From the NCBI GenBank assembly GCA_964019165.1, contig OZ025273.1:9305225-9369224 (forward strand): DNA of 64,000 nt. Reading direction: 5' to 3'. The position numbers and the translations under genes are program-made. This document shows, piece after piece, positions 1-31,130 of the stretch. The notes beneath the pieces were generated by a model. That model saw only the letters and a list, made by a program, of their open reading frames with translations. It was not told where the DNA came from and searched no databases. How positions within the stretch are numbered: position 1 is the first letter of the stretch; each line of letters starts with the position of its first letter. Source of the stretch: Mastigias papua. Lineage: Eukaryota; Cnidaria; Scyphozoa; Rhizostomeae; Mastigiidae.

Positions 1-97
1 ACGGCAAGGCCTCCTCGTAGCCAAAAGGTGTGATCAATACATAGCAAATTCTAGCACAAACAGGAACTATTTCGTAACCAGAGTAATCTACACTTAC

Positions 98-158
98 CAA
101 TGCAGCTTATCACGCACTGTAGCAAAAGTAGTCCTAGGAGAACATCAAATCTTCGCAT
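98..158 (-). CDS. First coding exon of a secreted protein (signal peptide), gene continues off the left edge
   Basis: Read on the minus strand, an ATG at 158 opens a 20-codon stretch, MRRFDVLLGLLLLQCVISCI, which is a typical signal peptide: two arginines, a leucine-rich core, then small residues and Cys. It is followed at once by the strong donor GTAAGTG (97..91), leaving the intron in phase 1. The architecture matches the first exon of the protease-homologue gene at 26416, where a signal peptide also ends in a Ser-Cys motif and a phase-1 GTAAGTG donor. Phase-1 introns after the signal peptide are usual in modular extracellular proteins. The next exon would lie left of base 1, so the product is unknown. 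A tandem paralogue of the 9.5-26.4 kb gene is an attractive guess. An open frame on the opposite strand here is ignored because it explains neither the signal peptide nor the donor. Confidence 0.55.
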
Positions 159-275
159 CTTGACTTGCAAAGTCGAAACTGCGCACTGTTGTGAGTCAGG
201 CTGGATGGTGGCCCGAAATCGTATCTTTATCAACGGGAAGTGGTTTGTAATTCCGCTTCCGCTTCTCAACTATGG

Positions 276-324
276 TGACGTCATGAGAGACAAAGATTAC
301 AGGGAAGAGAGGCTTCCATTTATA
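276..324 (-). promoter_or_regulatory. Putative core promoter of the left-edge gene
   Basis: On the minus strand CTATAAATGG (TATAAA at 324..319) lies about 160 bases upstream of the ATG at 158. A perfect TGACGTCA palindrome (CRE/ATF-type site) is at 276..283, near the expected start of transcription. Both motifs are seen directly. Their use as a promoter is inferred from position only. Confidence 0.3.
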
Positions 325-437
325 GAAAAAATTTACGCGCCTTTTGATACTTTCCTGTTGAAGTTAAATGCGAGATGTCAAACATTTGTTTCTATTATGA
401 ATATCTATTTGGATTTTAAAACTTTAAGCGTACTTTT

Positions 438-782
438 ATGATATGATATGATATGATATGATATGATATGATATGATATGATATGATATGATATGATATG
501 ATATGATATGATATGATATGATATGATATGATATGATATATGATATGATATGACATGACATGACATGATATGATATGATATGACATGATATGATATGATG
601 TGATGTGATATGATGTGAAATGATGCGATATGATATGATATGATATGATATGATATGATATGATATGATATGATATGATATGATATGATATGATATGATA
701 TGATATGATATGATATGATATGATATGATATGATATGATATGATATGATATGATGTGATATGATATGATATAATATGACATA
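438..782. repeat. (ATATG)n pentanucleotide satellite
   Basis: About 345 bases of the unit ATATG. There is a pure block at each end and a degenerate middle (540..625) carrying ACATG and TGATGTG variants. A long minus-strand frame (Ser-Tyr-His-Ile-Ile repeats) is a by-product of the unit. A weak relative of this repeat recurs at 45466..45598. Confidence 0.95.
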
Positions 783-2202
783 AAAAACTTATGAGAGGAG
801 GTCCCTATCACAAAAAGGTGCTTTTCGTAGGGGTCTTTCATAAATTTACTACTTGTGACTAAAACTAGAATTAAAAGCATAAATCAACTACATTAGTTAA
901 TAAGACTTCGTTGGTCTCATTCTGCAATGAAGAAATGCGAAGACATTAAAATACCAATATAATATTAATAGACAGAGAGGTTGGGAGAATTTCTGAAAAA
1001 TACTGTATGATTATTTATAAAATGAGCATAAAACCGAAATAATATCAACACAATGCACATACATATTTGCCTCAGAAGTATCAGCATAATTTTAAAATGG
1101 TCATTAAATAAACTCGTGAAAACGTTTCTGTTCCATGTCACCTTTGTCGTCTATCACACCCTGATTCCTAAGCTAAAAATTAGGGGCTATAATAAGCTAC
1201 AGGAAGTTCGAAAATTAATTAAAGTCCCCCATTCATTGGAGACCAAACAGTAAAGCTATTATTATATTATTTTAGAGTAATGCATAGTGAGGAATACCAA
1301 TGATTAATTTTTATCAGCACAAATATAGGCGTCTCATTTTCCATCGTACTTGATAGACTAAAAGTGGAATTTTGCAAAAATGGCATACCTTATTCATATA
1401 CCTTTCTATTGAAAACTACAAGGAATAATAAAAATTTGATTATGATAAGAGATCAGTCATTAATTTTTCCAGGGGAGGAGGTAGAAGAAATCTAGGAGGA
1501 GGGACCAAAATTCTGCACAGTCAGAGAGAGAAGGGATTGAAAATCAAGAGAATTTTAAAAGAAGGAGTATGGAGTTTCTTCTGAAGTCCTAGAGTGGGGA
1601 TCAAAATTTTTACATAAATCTGAGAGGGGGGTGGGTGAAAATTCCATCAAATATATGAAAATGTCTTCCACCCCCTTCCCACAATTAATAGCCCGCCCCT
1701 AACGTATGAAACAATGATAGCTGCAAAATTCATCATTGTGCTCCTAATGTATTTCTGCTACTTGAGAGATCAGTCAAAGTCATTTCCAACATAGTAATCT
1801 TTCAAAATGAACTGTGCATATTGGTGCAAACAATTCTGGCCAGTTTCTCACAATGTGCTTGGTGAAGAGAAACCGCAAAGACATTGTTTTACAGTTTGGG
1901 TACATAAAGAAGGAAACAAAGTAGCCACGTTTCTCGAAAATAGTAAACATTTTCAGTATTCTTTCTAAGCGGAAGAATAATATGATATATACAAACAATT
2001 GTAGCTTGAGATTCAGTGGAATGAACTAGTATGTGTAGAAATACTGAATGCAAATAGGATATGTCAACATTCCCCCATTGTCTGATTAAATAGTGTTCAA
2101 TGCTGTTCCAACCAGCTAGAAAATAACCATGTTGCGCTTGCATTAAAAGTCTGGAGTGTCTTTTTATCCCGCAAGTTAAAAATCACCACTCGGGTCTTCT
2201 AT
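783..2202. other. Intergenic, no gene seen
   Basis: AT-rich sequence with no credible exon. A G-rich stretch near 1470..1670 has a C-rich partner at 1668..1699, giving a weak inverted repeat that could be an old transposon. Otherwise nothing recognised. Confidence 0.5.
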
Positions 2203-2590
2203 ATACTTTCTGCGAGAATACCTAATTTTTCGCTGAGCTTTTTAATATTCTTACCACTTCTTAACTTTCAGCCTAACATCATTCTTGAATTATTCTTAAA
2301 TTTTAGCGATTTTTAGCACCAATACTCGTAATAGACTCATATATTCTTATGATAAAAAGTGTACATCGGACACTCCCAGAAGAATCTCCGTGTCGTATCA
2401 TTGCAATATGGCTTTCAGACTGAATAACTGAAGTTCACATTTGCCTTGTTTTCTAAAGAAATCTTAAATAACAAAAAATTCTGAGCCTTGATAAAGCTTG
2501 AGCCTTGCATTATTCTTAAATAATTTTTAAGTTTCAGCGGTTTTGAGCCTTTTATTCTAATAGACCATATTCTTATAGAGAGAGTGTGTA
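2203..2590. mobile_element. TA-flanked MITE, family B (keyword TATTCTTA), copy 1
   Basis: Starts TATACTTTCTGCGAGAATA and ends near GAGTGTGTA. The interior repeats TATTCTTA or its complement and carries the block ACACTCCCAGAAGAATC, shared with the copy at 22354..22735 and, in opposite orientation, with 13817..14555 and 22870..23125. About 390 bp with no coding capacity. Confidence 0.6.
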
Positions 2591-2764
2591 ATTTCATCAC
2601 AGACATCAGATATTGATTATAGCTTCTGTTGTTTAGAGCATAGCTCATCCTAGTGTGCAGAGATAACCAACTTGTTCACAGATATAATGGTTTAGTGCAC
2701 TGATGAACAGTAAAAGAGTGCACTGGTAATACTATTTATCTCGTCTAAAGCGTCTCACATGACC

Positions 2765-3140
2765 TGATAAGAAACGCTCCTTTGATCGAGATATCAATAG
2801 CTATATCAATAACAATCACTAATCAACGCCCAATCAATAACAATCACAAATCAACGCCCAATCAATTAGCTTAATAGAAAACTGGTGTAGCTCACATTAA
2901 CTATTTTCAGCTTTTTGACTTGTTATTTGGTAAATTAATTGTCATATGTTAATGCAATAGTATATATTTGTTTCTTGTGACTTTATATTGTGAAGTAAAT
3001 GAAGGACCTTCTGTAATCCAATAGTTGCTCAAGGGCTGCCATCCTAAAATTAGCTGAAAATGAAAAATGAAAATGAAGTAAAGGGCGTGGTCAGAAAACA
3101 TTCCTTAAAGGCTCCTCGCAATGGCTCCCAATTTAAGCAA
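2765..3140. repeat. Dispersed repeat E, copy 1 (interrupted)
   Basis: Carries ATCACTAATCAACGCCCAAT twice with small changes, then TGGTGTAGCTCACATTAAC and, after an unrelated AT-rich insert, AAAGGGCGTGGTCAGAAAAC. The same blocks occur without the insert at 18050..18235. No terminal repeats were located. Confidence 0.45.
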
Positions 3141-4300
3141 AATGTTCAGTGATAAATTCTAAGAATGACTCTGGGTGAAGATATATCTTGGTCAGTTAAG
3201 GAGGAAAATGGCATGCAGTTTTCATGTATACAATTTCGATATTACAACGAAAAGAACGTATTTCGTTGAAAGGAACGTATTTCGTGAATTCACATACGAT
3301 GACTTCAGATCTAAATAGTCCTAAGATATCGCAGTTTGCATTACAGCTCAGACCTGCGAAGGCTGAAGTTAAGAAATACGTAATCAAGGCTAGAATTCAA
3401 GTCGGCACTTGCGTTCTATGTGCTTTTTGGCGTTCATCTTATCACTATTGATAACTATCAAGGTACATCTTATCATCTTAAAGCTCTGGAGCATTACTAA
3501 TAAATTACGTAATTTTGAGACATACCTCAAAAGATTTCAGCCCTCAAACTCAAGCAGTATTCATCACCAAACCTGATTTCTTCCTGTAGTGTTAAACTCG
3601 CCATACTTTGTCTACCTACTGAAGATGAAAATGAAAGATTATTAAGGACACAAATGATTTACGTTCTGTTAATAATCATTGTATTCTTCCACGAAGTTCT
3701 AATCTATAGCTGGTGGTGATAAAGTGCTCTTACATCATCTTAAGTCTTAGATAATATCGATATTAATGTACCTCAACTCTGTCAATTCAAGGGAAATGAT
3801 TCGTCTTTCTTTGTTGTCTACACTTTCTTCACACCTATCTTAACTTTTATAATGTAATCATCAGAAGCAACTGCCTTGCAATATCTTCAAACGGTGACTT
3901 AGCTACAGCCATTTTTCATGGCCTTTCACAAAAAGTAAATAATTTGCATACATAAAAAGAACTGCATCCCGTTCTGTATATTGCAATTTTTCTAATCTTT
4001 GCCACTTGTTACGTATCGAATAAAGCTACAAAACTCACCTCTTGTTTTGCACGTTGCTTCGAAAATGGCGTCAGAATATTTCTTCATATCTTCGCGCCAA
4101 ATTGTCAGTTTAGTTTAAAAATGGTAGCCTTAGGGATCGGTTTGAATTATAGCTAGGTGCAAACATGAAAAGAGTCAACGTTTTGTATGAAAACCGTACC
4201 CCTGTCATTCTCATAGTGAAGGGAAAGTACAAAATAGACTTCTAGTGTGGAAGTAAGGAATGGACGGCGGTGCGAAGGCCAAATAGCTCCAAAAAGTTAA
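3141..4300. other. Intergenic, no gene seen
   Basis: Short frames only, none with a recognisable domain or good splice borders. No repeat family could be assigned. Confidence 0.4.
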
Positions 4301-4301
4301 T

Positions 4302-4758
4302 GTGTTCAGGAGGGCCGGTAAAATGCTTGTCTTTGCAATTAAGCCTAATTTTTTTCCAGGGGATAAATTGCGAGGTATGGTATCATCCACAGTCATGCCT
4401 GTTCAAGATTGCGTTGCAAAGAAACAGTTAAAATTGGTTCACCGACTCAGTCATAGTAAAAACTCCACTGGTAAGTCTAGGCAAAATGCGCTCCTATTGA
4501 AATGGATAGAGTTTCTGGACTATATTTGGAAGTAGCTGCTCACAAGACGAAAGGCGAGGAAACGACTAGGCCCATCTTCAAATGCCAGATTTCAAAACAT
4601 TGCTAGATGTGAAGACAAGTTCCTTGTATCTAATGGTAAAAAGGCATACATTGTCAATGAAAAAGCATTATGTTATATCCTTTGCTGTATGTTGGCTGGG
4701 TATAATAAGACATGCGTTGTGCCTTCCAACACACAACTGATTCCGTTACCACCATAGA
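4302..4758 (+). pseudogene. Unidentified decayed coding stretch
   Basis: One reading frame stays open for about 150 codons except for a single TAG at 4533..4535, unusual for this AT-rich DNA, so it may be an old coding region. The first part, including DKLRGMVSSTVMPVQDC, also looks like an exon: a polypyrimidine tract and acceptor end at 4359, and the donor GTAAGTC starts at 4471, giving a 111-base exon with phase 1 at both ends. The second part (4536..4756) is rich in Lys, Arg and Cys. I recognise no family. It may be a transposon-encoded relic or an exon of an unknown gene. Confidence 0.25.
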
Positions 4759-5475
4759 GTAGAAGTGCTTTAGACGTTTAGCCAGCATCTCTTCCTAGCA
4801 TCTCGCTTTTGAATCTTCTTGTAAAGGCAGGAGACATGTCTAATCGCCTTGCTTGCAAATCCGCCGTATTTTTGAGCACCAGGAAAATATCAGCACCAGA
4901 TTTATTACTTAGGCCTATTACATTAGCGACACCTCTTGCAAGAATCAAGTTTAATAGAAAAATGCAAGTTTCTAAACCCACTGGGAGTACGTAACCTCAC
5001 TGCAATGGGCTGAACCGTTATAAAGAAAATTCCTCTGAGGCACCAGAATTATCTTTTGTTAAGTCAAAATTACATCAGACTGCTCAAGTGCACACACCAT
5101 CATCCCGTATTCGAGCTTTGGAGTATGGCGTATACCATAGGGAAAAATCTAATTCTAAGAAGCATTATTCAACAATATTGTAAACCCATTTTGAGGCCAC
5201 GAGGAAGGTATGAAATCTAAGAGTGAAAACTGAAGTGGTCCCTGGATGATGCGGGCTTGACACAACTGTGACACATTCTCCCAGTACACTGGCCTAGGTA
5301 CTGTATCAACTCGCCCCCATTCATGCACAATGTCGCTTGTTACTGCAGTCTCTAGAATTCCTTCCAGTGGCGATTGTTTCCTTTGGAAGTTACACTGCCC
5401 TCAAAACATTATCATTCTGATATATCGAAGTGTAAATCAGCCTCAGTGGCATCTCAATGGAGCTTTAAAATCACC
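4759..5475. other. No gene assigned
   Basis: Overlapping short frames on both strands (4778..4994) have no recognisable motif. The stretch to 5475 may be a continuation of the decayed sequence to its left. Confidence 0.3.
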
Positions 5476-5478
5476 TTA

Positions 5479-6128
<650 letters not shown>

Positions 6129-6131
6129 TTA

Positions 6132-7929
<1,798 letters not shown>

Positions 7930-8239
7930 CTGAGGGCCATATCAGTCTTGTGGTTGGCCTCTAAGGGCCAAATGAACAGAAACTACAAGTTACTATATTG
8001 TTAGACAAGTGTTTCTGTACTTATTAAGCATTCAAGTCAATGGGTGAGGGGGAGACTATAGGACGACCAAAACATGATACGCATCATTTTACAAAATAAT
8101 GAAATAATGCTGCCTGTCCTTGGATAAATCCAAGTAGATCTGACCTCATCGTTAGATGCCACGTCGCACGTACTCATGCATAGATCTTGTTCTAGAAATA
8201 ACAGACGAATGAGTGCACAATCACTATATTGCACACCTA

Positions 8240-8362
8240 TATTACTCTTGAGTCATGCACATCATCATGACACATTATAAGTATCATGCGCAAGCTCTCG
8301 CAGGCCACATAAAATGACATGGTGGGCCACATTTGCCCAATGGGCCTTGGCCTTGACACATG
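8240..8362 (-). mobile_element. hAT-type non-autonomous fragment
   Basis: On the minus strand the piece reads GTGTCAAGGCCAAGGCCCA, then AAATGTGGCCCACCATGTC, then TTTTATGTGGCCTGCGAGAG. GTGTCAA ends followed by GGCCCA blocks and ATGTGGCC recur in widespread animal hAT MITEs. The opposite end is not seen, so it is a fragment. Confidence 0.4.
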
Positions 8363-8919
8363 TATTGTATCAGCATAGGTGACTTTGCATAAGCTATGTT
8401 TCTCTCTCTTGGACAACATTGTACTTTATCACTTTGCTTTTGTATAACTATCTATGATGAATCTATCAATTGTATAACTATTTTGTATAACTATCTTGTA
8501 TAACTGCGATACGACTATCTATTGGCTGTTTCTTGCTGTTCAATAAGAAGGCTTGCATCAAAAATGCCTTCCCCTCTCCTCACTTACGTTCGCCAGGATA
8601 CCAAACCATTTGAAATAGTCTGTTGAGCGAAGCCTCACCCAATTTGTATATACTACACAACACCCATTTCATGAAATTGCAGCCTACGGCAGATGTGATT
8701 TTGTACTCCTTACAAGAAATATGGGAAGGTATTTTAGACAACATACTGGGCATATCATCAAAAATTAAACAGATTACAGGAAAACATTGAACCTAGGGAA
8801 GTGGGTATATCTGGAGAGAGAATTGGACTTTGATCGAAGGGGCAATGAGCCCCTCGGCTATATAGAACTGGCGAATTGTAGTGGAATGTCACAAAATAAA
8901 ACTATCAGTATATGTGTTG
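8363..8919. other. Intergenic, no gene seen
   Basis: A loose repeat of TGTATAACTAT occurs four to five times between 8438 and 8505. Nothing else recognised. Confidence 0.4.
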
Positions 8920-9200
8920 TACAACGAAAATGTTGTATGAATGAAGCTTAACGAAAGTATTCAACAACAAACGTTCTGCATGAACAAGTGTTGTACAAAT
9001 GAAGTGTTGCATGAGCAAAACTGCTGTACAACAAAATTGTTCTACATGAAAAACTTAACGAAAGTGTTGTACAACAAAGGTGTTGCATGAACAAAGTGCT
9101 TCACAAAACAGTGCTGTTCAACAAATTTGCTGCATGTGGAAAACCTAATGAAAGCGAGCTAAATCAAAAGCCTTGTACATACAAAACTCAACAAATGTGC
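8920..9200. repeat. Degenerate tandem repeat based on GTTGTACAACAAA / GTTGCATGAACAAA
   Basis: About a dozen diverged units of 18-22 bases, alternating GTTGTACAAC-like and TGTTGCATGA-like words, some with AACTTAACGAAAG between them. The words are partly self-complementary. It lies just beyond the 3' end of the protease-homologue gene. Confidence 0.6.
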
Positions 9201-9549
9201 TGTGCAAAAAAGGAACAACATCAGGTCATGAAAACTGAGGGGAATTATATGTAGAGTAATGAGAATATCGTAACCACAGCTGCATTTGAACAGCCACCAG
9301 TTGAGTCATAAGAGCTGTCCAGTTCCTAGGGAAGATCAACATAGATAAACGTACTATTTCCTAAATGTCTGCTGTGCGATGCTGTACCTTAACACCGCTT
9401 ACGCCTATGATGCCAAGAATACATTCAAGTTAAGGAAAAAGTTACACTGAGACGCTTTCTGTGCCTCCAATAACAGGGCACGTACAGACATCTACTGAGC
9501 ATTCTAACTCTTCAACTGTAGGCCGAATGAACTCCTCATCAGCTACAAC

Positions 9550-26416
<16,867 letters not shown>

Positions 26417-26870
26417 AGCCAATCCAAATGGTTTGTCAACGTGCAAAGTGACACCTCTAAAAATAAGCCCTTCTCACAGACCAAATTACGTAAATAGACA
26501 GGCGCACGCAGTGCTAACGGTCTCACTAGTCCCCACTTCCTTATTCATTTATCAGAAGTGTCTTCTCTTTGTGTTGCTTTATCACGTAATTGTTGTAACC
26601 CAGTAGTCTTCCCTGGCTATCTAGCCGTGTCTCGTAACCAAACAAATCATATACTTCAGCGAAGCTGCTTGCGTTATAATAGCACCCATCTGATTGGGGA
26701 TGGTTTACGAGAGGATAATACCTAATCCAACATTCAATTTTAAACCCGTGTCAGGCTTAGCACACGGTCTCAATTTCTGACCAGCACAGCTTAACAGCTG
26801 GTGTTAAGTCTGTAAGTATCATGAGCAAATTTTTTACTTTCTAACATGCAACAGGTAGATTGCACTAGTC

Positions 26871-27066
26871 CAGTGGTTTTCAACCTTTTTGGTGGAGCGG
26901 AACCCCAAGATTGTATTCCAGTGGCTTGAGGAACCCTTTTTCACATATCTGCACAGGAGAGTTAAAATATACTGTCGATCGTAGCATTTGTATAACTTCT
27001 GGCGGAACCCCTGGACTTGGCTGGCGGAACCCTAGGGTTCCGGGGAACCCCGGTTGAAGACCACTG
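26871..27066. mobile_element. hAT-like MITE with perfect 8-bp target duplication
   Basis: Inverted ends CAGTGGTTTTCAACC and GGTTGAAGACCACTG, flanked on both sides by CACTAGTC (26863..26870 and 27067..27074). 196 bp, GGAACCCC words near both ends. CAGTGGTTCTCAACC-type ends with an 8-bp duplication are typical of animal hAT MITEs. Confidence 0.9.
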
Positions 27067-27429
27067 CACTAGTCGATACACTAGGTAGATACGTAGAGGA
27101 AGCGAATCATCTGAGTTGTTCTCTAATATTACCAACGTTCAACGCTTCATACTGTATTAATATTGTATAAGCGGCGACTAATGATTATTTCTGAAACGTT
27201 CAGAGCACATAGCACGTGCACAATCAGATGTCTGTCCGCTTTTGCTGATGGTCTTCATGGCCATATTTACCAATGGTCCAGCACGGCCCGGGCCAGAAAG
27301 GCCCCCTGATATTCTTAGTTATTCAATCCTGAACAGAACGTGAAAACCTATGAAGTACTGTTGAGTTCAGTTTTTGGTTAATATAACATCTGCATAAAAT
27401 GAAATCGTTCGATTCATTAATATTGCAAG

Positions 27430-27774
27430 TACATGTATTTTATAAAGAAACCTACATTAAGGTCAAGTAGTAAAATTCTCTTAACTTGTGGCCACATGTA
27501 GCTCTAAAAGTTTCCTAAAAGTTTCTTATCTCAATGAAAAAGAACAGTAATAACAAATACAAAACAGAAAACATTGCCTTTTGTAGTCCACATAACGCCT
27601 AGCACATAAAACATACTGTAGTGGAAACTTGTTAAATCCGTGGAGGAAAAAGGACTTTCTGAAACTGTAAAAGATGGCACAGAAGTTCTAAAGTTTCTTA
27701 ACTCCTTCCTTGTAGTTTTTAGGCTGCCTTGTACTAGGTTTCTTATAAACCCGTTTCTTATAAAAAAACAGGTA
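27430..27774. mobile_element. TA-flanked MITE, family A' (keyword TTTCTTA), copy 2
   Basis: Starts TACATGTATTTTATAAAGA, ends TTTCTTATAAAAAAACAGGTA. Homologous to the nested element at 13928..14292. Confidence 0.7.
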
Positions 27775-29889
27775 CTGCTATCTGAAACAACAGTTCTTGC
27801 CAACAGGGAGCCGAGCAATAGCTATTCAAAGGACCAGGGTGCATAGAACAAAAAGAGTATTTAGCTGTGTTTCAAGGAATACAAGTCAGTTTTGGGCCCA
27901 GGGCCCCAATAGATTTAAATTCTGCCCTGTTGCTCGCCTCAACCAAGTACACTTGTTTAGTAATGAAACACAATTTCTACTTTCAGCTGGGATGTCTGGG
28001 ATATTTTCTTAAAATCTTGTCATACTAGTACTAATGCTGCTTCTTACAATATTTGATATTGCCAACAACAACAACCCTGCTAAGGCAGCAATGAGAAAAA
28101 TCGGGAAATCAATGCTTCCATTGACTTCATGACCCTAAATTTCATTGCTGCAGAGTGCACAAAGTTGGTCAGCTTAGTGGAAGAGGTACTTCCAATGCAA
28201 TGAAAATACTCTTTGCAGAAAAAATTTTCCCAGTTCGCTTTTGAAGTTCAACTTGCATATGTTTCTTACATGTTTCTTAATTTTTGCCAGATGTAAGCTG
28301 CATGTTTCTTATTCATACGTCTGTTATCAAAAAGAACGCGTCACTGTTCACTTGGCTTACAGCTCATATACAGCAAAGGGCTGATTATATCAGGGTTTTT
28401 AATTAAGGAAAAATGAGACATGCACATGATGATTCTCGCGTGTACTCTACTGAGGAATAATCTTTGATGCTCGTAAACATAAACAAAGCAGGCAGGGAAA
28501 CTATATACGTATGTTTATAATGCATATACAATACTTTACTTTAAAGGGAATGCATCTTGCTAGATGTAAATCTTAATTTGCATACACTATCCTGCAGGAT
28601 TGCACAAAAACGTTGAAGAACTGCTCATTTTGTGTAGAGCCACAAGTTGAAATAACCCGTTCAAATACGCTACTGAAACCAATTCGCTGCGGCTTAAAAC
28701 AGAGAACGGCTTAAAATAGGGGTGGTTTATAACGAAGGGCAGTTTGTAGTCCAACAATTGCGTTCGGGGTCAGGAGTAATCTACCCAACCTGCTCCCCTC
28801 ACGGCTGGCCTAATAACAGCTCATCTTTAAAGTTGTTTCTAAAAATTGCAAAACCCAAAAATCCTTGGGGTTAGGAAACTGCTTTATCATTTTGCAAGTT
28901 GTGTGTCAACGAACCCTGAACATTAAGTATAAATCACTGTACCACGGAATAGCGTAGGGGTCAATTCTTGATTGTCTAACAAAAGGATTCTCCTCTTCAC
29001 GTAGTTAGCCGATCGAGATTTGACGCCTATGCTCTACGGAATACAGCACCATGTTAAATATTCATGTTATTTCTACATCTTCTTTCAAATTTTCAAATTT
29101 CAATATAATATCTGGTAAATAATCCAATTTTTTCAGTCGCCAGTCTCATACAAAACCGTAGGTATTGCAGGGAAAAGCTGCGAGCAGTCTTTGGGTCATT
29201 CTTCTCAGATGATCTCTAACTTCGCCGACCACTCTCCTAAGCATTTCAATACCAACATTAATGCTGGATCGAATAAGTCCCTAGTAGACAAGTATCTGAC
29301 AAGTTCAGTCTGATTTTCGTACGAATATCTTAATTTCACAATCGGGTATTATGTAACTTCAATTGTGATTTAGTTTTAATTTCAAGTTTAGTTAGCTAGA
29401 GCGATTCATTCGTGCAATATTCAGCGTTTCTGTCCCTCCCACTTATTGGCTGAAAATGAGGTGAGTTGGTGGGGTAGGCTCAACTCTAACCGTTCTAGTT
29501 AATATCACTTAGTCCTTGTGGGTTTCTCTATGGCATAGTCTTTTCGTACTTGAAACTGTAGAATTCAAGGATATTACACATTTAGTCTGTCTGGCACTAA
29601 GTTACTATCTTGTTCGTTGCGGTCTTAATACGAAATCAAATGCTTATTGCTGTCAACAATCTATGCTATATGGCCTCTGTAAAGGGCACGCCCAACGTTT
29701 TGCGTACAGGGTATCTTTTAACACACTAAGCACCGAGGAATGTGCAATGCATTCCCCAGTAGTGACCATCACCTTGTGGTGACCGGCAAAAAAATATATC
29801 CCAGTTGCCTTGCCCTTTTATAGAGGGTGTATAGCATTTACACTCAAACAGTATGGTCAATGAACAATTTTGCTGATCGAGAATGATAA
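27775..29889. other. Intergenic, no gene seen
   Basis: Only short frames. Around 28245..28340 the words CATGTTTCTTA recur three times and the stretch ends near AAAAAGAACGCG, probably a decayed keyword MITE with unclear borders. Confidence 0.4.
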
Positions 29890-31130
29890 AATAATAAGAG
29901 ATGACAAGCAAATTAGCCAGTATTTCAATGAATACTTTGCCAATATAACTGACACGCTAAGTATTAAGAAATTCCCGAATCCTCCGGTACAGCTTACTGG
30001 GTAGCCCATTCTCGATGCTATACAAAATCATGCCAGCAATTCCTAGTGTTCTTAAGATCAAAGCTATGGCTCAGACTAATGAATGATTCGAATTTTCACC
30101 TGTTGACCGCACACTTTTAGTAAAGTCAGCAAGATGGATTCCTCCAAAAAAACAAATGGTGCTGTACTAATTCACACACTCATACTTGCCTCAAAAGCCT
30201 GCTATAAGGTGATTACATATCATATCAACATTGTTATTACCACTAACACGTTCCCAGATATTCTTAAGCTTGCAGACGTCACCTTCACCAAAGAAACCTA
30301 TCGACCAAAAAGTGTGCTCTCTTCTCTCCATACTCTATAAAAGGGTACTGTCACAGCCAATTGTGACCTTTATGGCTCCACATTTCTCCAATTTAATGTG
30401 TGCATTTCCAGAGAACCACAGATCACAGCACACACTTTTTTAGGCTTCTTGAAAAATGCCGAAAAAGTTTGGTAAGAAGGAATAGATGGTATGGTTCTTA
30501 TGAACCTCTCCAAGGAATTTGATTGTCTACCCCACGACCATTTTATAGCAAAGTTTGAGGCATTTGGTTCTAGGATTGTCTATGCTTTATTTCCGACTAC
30601 CTAACATCTCGGAAAAAGCGAGTCATAAGTAGCTATGTTTCGGCTCTTAGTATGAGAGCATATCAGGTGTACCACAAGGATCAGTTCTAGGTACTCTACT
30701 ATTCAACACCTACATCAAAAATCTTACATTTTTCATAGAGGACTTCCAAGTATACAACTTTGCAATGATTAATGATTTGATGATACAGTAGTACTTTATA
30801 TGCGTCTGGATCCAAACCAGAAACCGTAATCAAAGTTTGAAATACTATGCAAAAAGCTCTGGTTCAAGCACGATGGTTGCAAATCCATCCAAATTTCAGT
30901 TTATGTGCATGAGCATGGGGCGTGACTACGAACTTTGCATTGAGATAGACAAAATTGTCACTACGACTGTTGAACAAGTAAAAATTGTTGACTCCAAGCT
31001 GAAGTTTGATGCCATGTAAAACCTTTGTCTTAAAGCCCGCAGAAAAGTTCGTTGCCCTTTCCAGAGCTTCGACCCATGACCTTAAATCTCAAGAAATTTC
31101 GTCAGAATTCTAGCGGTGCCTAGCAAGGTG
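29890..31130 (+). pseudogene. Decayed non-LTR retrotransposon (reverse transcriptase region)
   Basis: Translated pieces in shifting frames follow a LINE reverse transcriptase in order: KLADVTFTKETYRP (30268..30309), the catalytic-strand region MNLSKEFDCLPHDHFIAKF (about 30495..30552), SGVPQGSVLG (30664..30693), then a thumb-like NPSKFQFMCMSMG (about 30880) and LCLKARRKVR (about 31024). Several frameshifts and stops make it non-functional. The YxDD box is mutated (FAMINDL where FADDNTL is expected). Clade looks jockey/CR1-like; not certain. Confidence 0.75.

Noticed and set aside
100..441. 113-codon plus-strand frame at the left edge
   Set aside because: Overlaps antisense to a good signal-peptide exon with a GTAAGTG donor; composition is that of a shadow frame.
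438..782. CRISPR-like or coding repeat
   Set aside because: A simple 5-bp satellite without spacers; the DNA is eukaryotic.
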